The notes beneath the pieces are model-generated. The model ran no database searches and had not been told where the DNA came from. It worked only from the letters and a program-made list of their open reading frames with translations. A stretch of DNA of 64,000 bases from JAFAMB01 sp963775805 (GTDB lineage Bacteria > Verrucomicrobiota > Verrucomicrobiia > Chthoniobacterales > JAFAMB01): positions 248,001 to 312,000 of the forward strand of contig CAVZKG010000005.1 of the NCBI GenBank assembly GCA_963775805.1, read 5' to 3'. Positions 62,673-64,000 of this stretch are shown one piece after another (the first letter of the stretch is position 1; each line of letters opens with the position of its first letter). Position numbers and translations under genes: made by a program.

Positions 62673-63508
62673 ATGAGCAGTTATTCGCATAAAACAGCAC
62701 CTACCCGATTCGTTGAAACCGAGGGCGTTCGATTCGCCTATCGCCGATTCGGCAAAAGCGAAGGCCCCCGCTGCTTTTTCTTCAATACTTCAACGCCAAC
62801 ATGGACGATTGGGATCCCTTGGTTACAAATGGTCTTGCCCTCGATCATGATGTTATCCTATTCGACAATGCCGGCGTCGGAAGTTCTGGGGGAGATACGC
62901 CGAACACGGTTTTACAAATGGCGCGAGATGTCGTCGCGTTTTGCCGTGCTCTTGGATTGAACGAGGTCGATGCGGTAGGTTTTTCGCTGGGCGGGATGAT
63001 TGTACAACAACTAGCCCACGATCATCCAGAAATGCTTCGCCGTATCATTCTGTTAGGAACAGGCCCACGCGGCGGTGAAGGAATGACGTTTACTGAATTA
63101 TCGGCCGAGGAAAAAGCGGATCCAGTCAGGTTCTTATTAGATGCGTTTTTTGCTCCCACCGACACTAGCCAAGCAGCCGGGAAAGCCTTCTTAGAAAGGT
63201 TGCAGTGGCGCCGGGATGACCGCGATCGGTCGGTCTCAAAGAAGTCGGCGGAGGGGCAACTAAATGCCATTAGAGAATGGGGAACAATACCGTCGAGCAA
63301 CCGATATACGATGTTGGAAAAAATAGAACATAAGACGCTGATTATTCACGGCAATAAGGACGTCGTGGTCCAACCAATCAACGCGTTGATACTACCGGAA
63401 CGACTGCCAGACGCTCAGCTAGTCGTGTATCCCGATTCCAGCCATGGCGCTCAATACCAACACGCAAGCCTATTCCTCAAGCAAGCAAATCTATTTTTTA
63501 ATGTCTAG
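62673..63508 (+). pseudogene. alpha/beta hydrolase with a single-base frameshift
   Basis: Two overlapping frames make one protein of about 278 residues: MSSYSHKTAPTRFVETEGVR and FAYRRFGKSEGP in the first, then LLFLQYFNANMDDWDPLVTN in the next. The break lies at a C5 tract (62766-62770); one extra C would restore the family sequence. The nucleophile elbow is GFSLGG, and the C-terminus has HGNKDVVV (acid) and DSSHGAQ (His). It may be a real mutation, a phase-variable tract or a sequencing error. Confidence 0.75.
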
Positions 63509-63531
63509 ATCGGCTGGATGCGGAGGCCGCT

Positions 63532-64000
63532 ATGTCTAACAAGCAGGAACCCTTTAGAATAGCCGTCCTGGACGACTACCAGAACATCGCTCTTTCGCTC
63601 GCGGACTGGTCGGTCCTAGATGCGCGGGCGACCGTCACCGTATTTAACGAGCATCTCGCAGACTCCGACGCCGTTGTCGAGCGCCTGCAGCCATTCGACA
63701 TCGTCTGCGTGATGCGGGAGCGCACGCCGATGATGCGTACTATCATCGAGCGCTTGCCCAAGCTTCGTATGATCTCCTCGACCGGGACGCAGAATGCCTC
63801 GATCGATCTCAAAGCTGCAGAAGAGCGGGGTGTGCAGGTCGTTTATACAGGCTACACCTCGGCGCCGACAATCGAACTGACTTGGGCGCTTATCCTGGGC
63901 AGTGCCCGCAATCTCGTTGCCGAGAACGCCTCGCTGCGCAGCGGCGGTTGGCAGCGGTTCATAGGGGACGACATGGCCGGGCGAACGTTGGGCGTTCTCG
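63532..64000 (+). CDS. D-2-hydroxyacid dehydrogenase family protein, partial at window edge
   Basis: 156 residues from the ATG at 63532 (MSNKQEPFRIAVLDDYQNIA) with no stop before the window ends. The catalytic-domain pattern PKLRMISSTGTQNASIDLKA, GYTSAPTIELTWALILG and MAGRTLGVL leading into the Rossmann loop are typical. It starts 24 bp after the hydrolase stop, so the two may be co-transcribed. Confidence 0.88.
   Translation, partial: MSNKQEPFRIAVLDDYQNIALSLADWSVLDARATVTVFNEHLADSDAVVERLQPFDIVCVMRERTPMMRTIIERLPKLRMISSTGTQNASIDLKAAEERGVQVVYTGYTSAPTIELTWALILGSARNLVAENASLRSGGWQRFIGDDMAGRTLGVL

Overview
The window looks like a soil or freshwater Gram-negative bacterium, most likely Verrucomicrobiota (Chthoniobacterales/Spartobacteria-like). 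The grounds are indirect: moderately GC-rich coding DNA, a giant-repeat outer-membrane protein with autotransporter-associated beta-strand repeats, Gfo/Idh-type oxidoreductase remnants, many tiny lipoproteins, and intergenic 'cacagaggcgcagag'-type repeats. This placement is an inference; no rRNA gene is present to settle it.

Region 1 (1-10.6 kb) holds a GlsB/YeaQ-type membrane protein, a large unrecognised protein with a faint kinase-like segment, and a membrane-anchored zinc-ribbon/OmpA protein. These are followed by a compact Mla-type lipid transport operon: STAS protein (MlaB-like), permease (MlaE), ATPase (MlaF) and MCE protein (MlaD). The operon ends in a GAF-SpoIIE phosphatase-HATPase fusion, which suggests that partner-switching (Rsb-like) phosphorylation controls the transporter. 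A protein-lysine-methyltransferase-like gene lies divergent from tssA.

Region 2 (10.7-49.6 kb) is a nearly complete type VI secretion system in two blocks. The forward block is tssA, tssB, tssC, hcp, tagJ, tssE, tssF, tssG, clpV and vgrG, with a REP-associated (Y1/HUH) transposase gene between clpV and vgrG. After vgrG comes an effector-loading cassette: DUF6484 protein, PAAR-like DUF4150 protein, a ketosynthase-fold protein lacking all catalytic residues, a predicted AHH/HNH nuclease effector, two predicted immunity proteins (Imm11/DUF1629-like and Imm49-like), a DUF2169 adaptor and a TIGR02270 HEAT-like protein. The reverse block (42-49.6 kb) is tagF, tssM, tssL, tssK and an unrecognised T6SS-linked gene. 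No TssJ lipoprotein and no FHA protein were recognised; TssL lacks a peptidoglycan-binding domain, which the OmpA-like protein could supply. Between the blocks lie a lipoprotein, a small-molecule/protein methyltransferase, small secreted proteins, the beta-strand-repeat protein and a polytopic glycosyltransferase.

Region 3 (49.7-54.6 kb) has an aldo/keto reductase, a GH13 alpha-glucosidase, small orphan proteins, a His-rich secreted peptide, an excisionase/MerR-like HTH protein and a strongly structured, probably transcribed RNA-like element with five hairpins.

Region 4 (54.8-64 kb) is an accessory region rich in gene wreckage. It contains a decayed Gfo/Idh oxidoreductase, a histidine-kinase ATPase fragment, two related mini-lipoproteins, a tRNA-Gly 3'-end fragment beside a tyrosine integrase that has lost its catalytic tyrosine at a junction with a truncated MFS gene, truncated aldo/keto reductase, AraC and DUF6788-like genes, and a frameshifted alpha/beta hydrolase. 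Intact D-2-hydroxyacid dehydrogenase, DkgA-like reductase and DoxX genes are interspersed, and a second dehydrogenase runs off the right edge.
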